A stretch of DNA of 64,000 nucleotides from Paulinella micropora. Lineage: Eukaryota > Cercozoa > Imbricatea > Euglyphida > Paulinellidae. Under the pieces are notes generated by a model. The model searched no databases. It had not been told where the DNA came from and saw only the letters and a program-made list of their open reading frames with translations. The DNA is taken from NCBI GenBank assembly GCA_019918135.1, contig WBZZ01002564.1, positions 19,300 through 83,299 of the forward strand. Reading direction: 5' to 3'. Made by a program: the position numbers and the translations under genes. The first letter of the stretch is position 1. Each line of letters starts with the position of its first letter. Of the stretch, positions 62,470-64,000 are shown piece by piece.

Positions 62470-64000
62470 CTAGGCGGCCTGTCGCGGTGGGCCCAGCGCG
62501 GCCCGCCACGCTGCTTCCTGCTGGTCCAGCCGCTTTTTTTGCGGGTCAGTCAGCGCTAGTGTGCTGTGCAGGCTTGCCGTCCAGTCCAACAAGTATTCCA
62601 GGGCTTTGGTATGTGCACGGCTCCGTCCCTCTTCTAGCTGCTTCAACTCGGCCTGTGTCGGGTGGTGCAGCTGTCGGCCACAGCAACGCAGGGCCGCGGC
62701 GGTTGCCGGTGGTAGGTTCGAGAGTCGGTAGCTCTTGCTCCACACGGCCAGCTCGAGGGGGGTAGCTCCGGCCGGCCGGGCCAGGTTGGCCCCGGACTCT
62801 GGCCGCCCAAGCTGGTCTGGATTTCCGCTTGGACCGCCAAGAGATCGGGGAACTCGGGGGCCCCTGGCGCAGTAGTTGCGCGCAGGCCAGACTGCGCCAC
62901 GAGGTGCAAGACCTCCCTCCGCACTGCCTGTTGCAGGGCATCGGCGTGGGGGCCGAAGGCCGCGGAGAGCAAGCAACAGCCCGCGTGCTGGAACTCGGGG
63001 GCTGCGGTGGCGGCCGGCTGGCCGGCCCGGGACCTAGCCCAGCCTGCCGCGCGGGTAGCCACCGTGCCCAGGAACCGCAGGCCCGGGACAGGCTCTGCAA
63101 GGGCTCGCGGCCGGCCAGCTGCGAGAAGAGCTCGGCCCAGGCCGCCCGCAAGAGGTCTGGGTCCTCGGCGCACGAGAGCACGGCCTTCGCCAGCTGGCGG
63201 GCTACCAGGCCGGGGGCTTCCAGGGGGAGCTCCGCCTGGTCCAACGAGAGTGCGCGGCCCCGCCCGTGCCGGGCTGCCAGCAATTGCCCCCAGGCCGCAC
63301 AAGAGCGCCAGCGCCACCAGGGCGCAGTACCGGGCCATGCAGACCTCGGCATGCGCCGAGCACGGCGGGCCACGACGGAGGCTCGCCCCCCCGTCCCACA
63401 CTTGGCCCAGGCCTGCCCAGGCCTCTAGGTCCTGAGCGGACAAGACCAGCCCGTGTCTGAGCTGCAGTTCCAACCAGAAACCCAGCCGCCTGGCCGAGCC
63501 CGGCGGAAACTCCGCCGCGGCTAGCAACCAGGGGTACACGTTGGCGGCGGCGGCAGTAGCCCCTGCGAGCGAGGACGACGGTGCCTGCCGGTCACGGGAC
63601 GGCTGCCCCCCTGGTCGCCCGGCCGGAGCGGGCCCGACGGGGCCGGCCGGCCCGGCGGGGCCGGCGACCGCGTGAGGACGGCGTTAGCAGGCAGAGTGCT
63701 CGGTTTCAGCGGAGCCTGGCTGTCTGCCGACTGCAGCAGGTCGCGAGAGAACCAGGCCGGCAGGCCTGTCGCGGGCCAAGCCACCCGGAGCCCCCGACAG
63801 GGCCCTTTCAACCAGAGGCAGCCGTACCCGCTGACTTCCAAGTACGGCTCTTGGCTACCGGCGGGCGTCTCGTCGCCGTCACCGCCCGGCTGGCGCAAGG
63901 GCGCTTCCGCCAGCACCAGCCGGTCGGCCCAGGGCCCTTGCACGGAGGTCAGCGCCGAGCCCAGCCCGTACAGCGTACACGTGCAGACCTCGGGCGCCGC
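62470..64000 (-). pseudogene. LRR-like/ankyrin-like repeat protein, partial at window edge (paralogue B)
   Basis: Runs off the right edge. 63943-63521 gives LVLAEAPLRQPGGDGDE and YLEVSGYGCLWLKGPCRGLR with PATGLPAWFSRDLL. Then 63539-62980 gives NVYPWLLAAAEFPPGSARRL and WLELQLRHGLVLSAQDLEAW, aligned with the AAAYFWLVQ and LFLDYGLVVSE region of paralogue A. The final frame (to 62470) has GANLARPAGATPLELAVWSK, a good ankyrin-repeat consensus, and a Gln/Glu-rich helical end. At least two frame breaks occur. Ankyrin repeats bind proteins and are abundant in giant viruses. Confidence 0.55.

Noticed and set aside
27361..64000. GC-rich segment as bacterial contamination
   Set aside because: RPB5, F-box, AATAAA signals after stops and absence of ribosome-binding sites or operons argue for a eukaryotic-type virus or genome; junctions with host-like and AT-rich DNA occur inside it.

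Overview
The window looks like nuclear DNA of a microbial eukaryote (a protist or alga; lineage not determined) in which several kinds of parasitic DNA are stacked side by side. The evidence is a nine-exon gene with ordinary GT-AG introns for a bacterial-type (organellar) ribosomal protein uL1, long microsatellites, two degenerate transposable elements, an AT-rich virus-like element and a long, extremely GC-rich segment whose genes resemble those of large DNA viruses.

Layout. (1) 1-4.5 kb: moderate-GC host DNA with the uL1 gene (1510-3810). (2) 4.5-6.6 kb: an internally deleted piggyBac-type transposase gene. (3) 7113-16463: a long, decayed Ty1/copia retrotransposon bounded by two ~192-196 bp LTRs, with gag, protease, integrase, RT and RNase H plus extra zinc-finger and possible SH3-like segments. 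(4) 16.5-18.7 kb: low-content DNA with decayed coding fragments. (5) ~18.7-27.36 kb: an AT-rich polinton-like/virophage-like element with small zinc-finger proteins, protein-primed DNA polymerase B, an ExoX-like protein, major capsid protein, penton, GIY-YIG nuclease and adenain-type protease. Polymerase and both capsid genes are broken by frameshifts; no packaging ATPase or integrase is seen. (6) 27.36-64 kb: a very GC-rich segment, interrupted by a moderate-GC host-like piece (29.88-32.21 kb, carrying part of a microexon-containing host-type gene) and by a small AT-rich piece (39.75-40.29 kb).

The GC-rich segment is compact, with genes on both strands, few visible introns and AATAAA signals just after several stop codons. 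Recognisable products are an RPB5-like RNA polymerase subunit with an added Cys-rich N-terminus, a 2OG-Fe(II) oxygenase, an OCH1-like glycosyltransferase with a degenerate DXD, a macro-domain fusion protein, an F-box/LRR protein, two BspA-like adhesins (one with a Pro/Ser/Thr stalk and discoidin-like domains), a HYR-type membrane protein and a family of LRR-like proteins with poorly conserved ankyrin-like tails. RPB5, 2OG oxygenase, F-box and ankyrin genes together are typical of nucleocytoviruses, so my preferred reading is an endogenous fragment of an unusually GC-rich giant virus. That is an inference: no capsid, polymerase B or packaging gene of such a virus is in the window.

Most striking are the mosaic junctions. 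A BspA-like adhesin gene is split into two halves in the right order and orientation by 2.3 kb of host-like DNA; the polinton-like element abuts the end of the same gene in a continuous reading frame; and a ~1 kb imperfect palindrome built from minisatellite units lies at 50.43-51.47 kb. Many GC-rich genes carry frameshifts at or near homopolymer runs, from decay or sequencing error.
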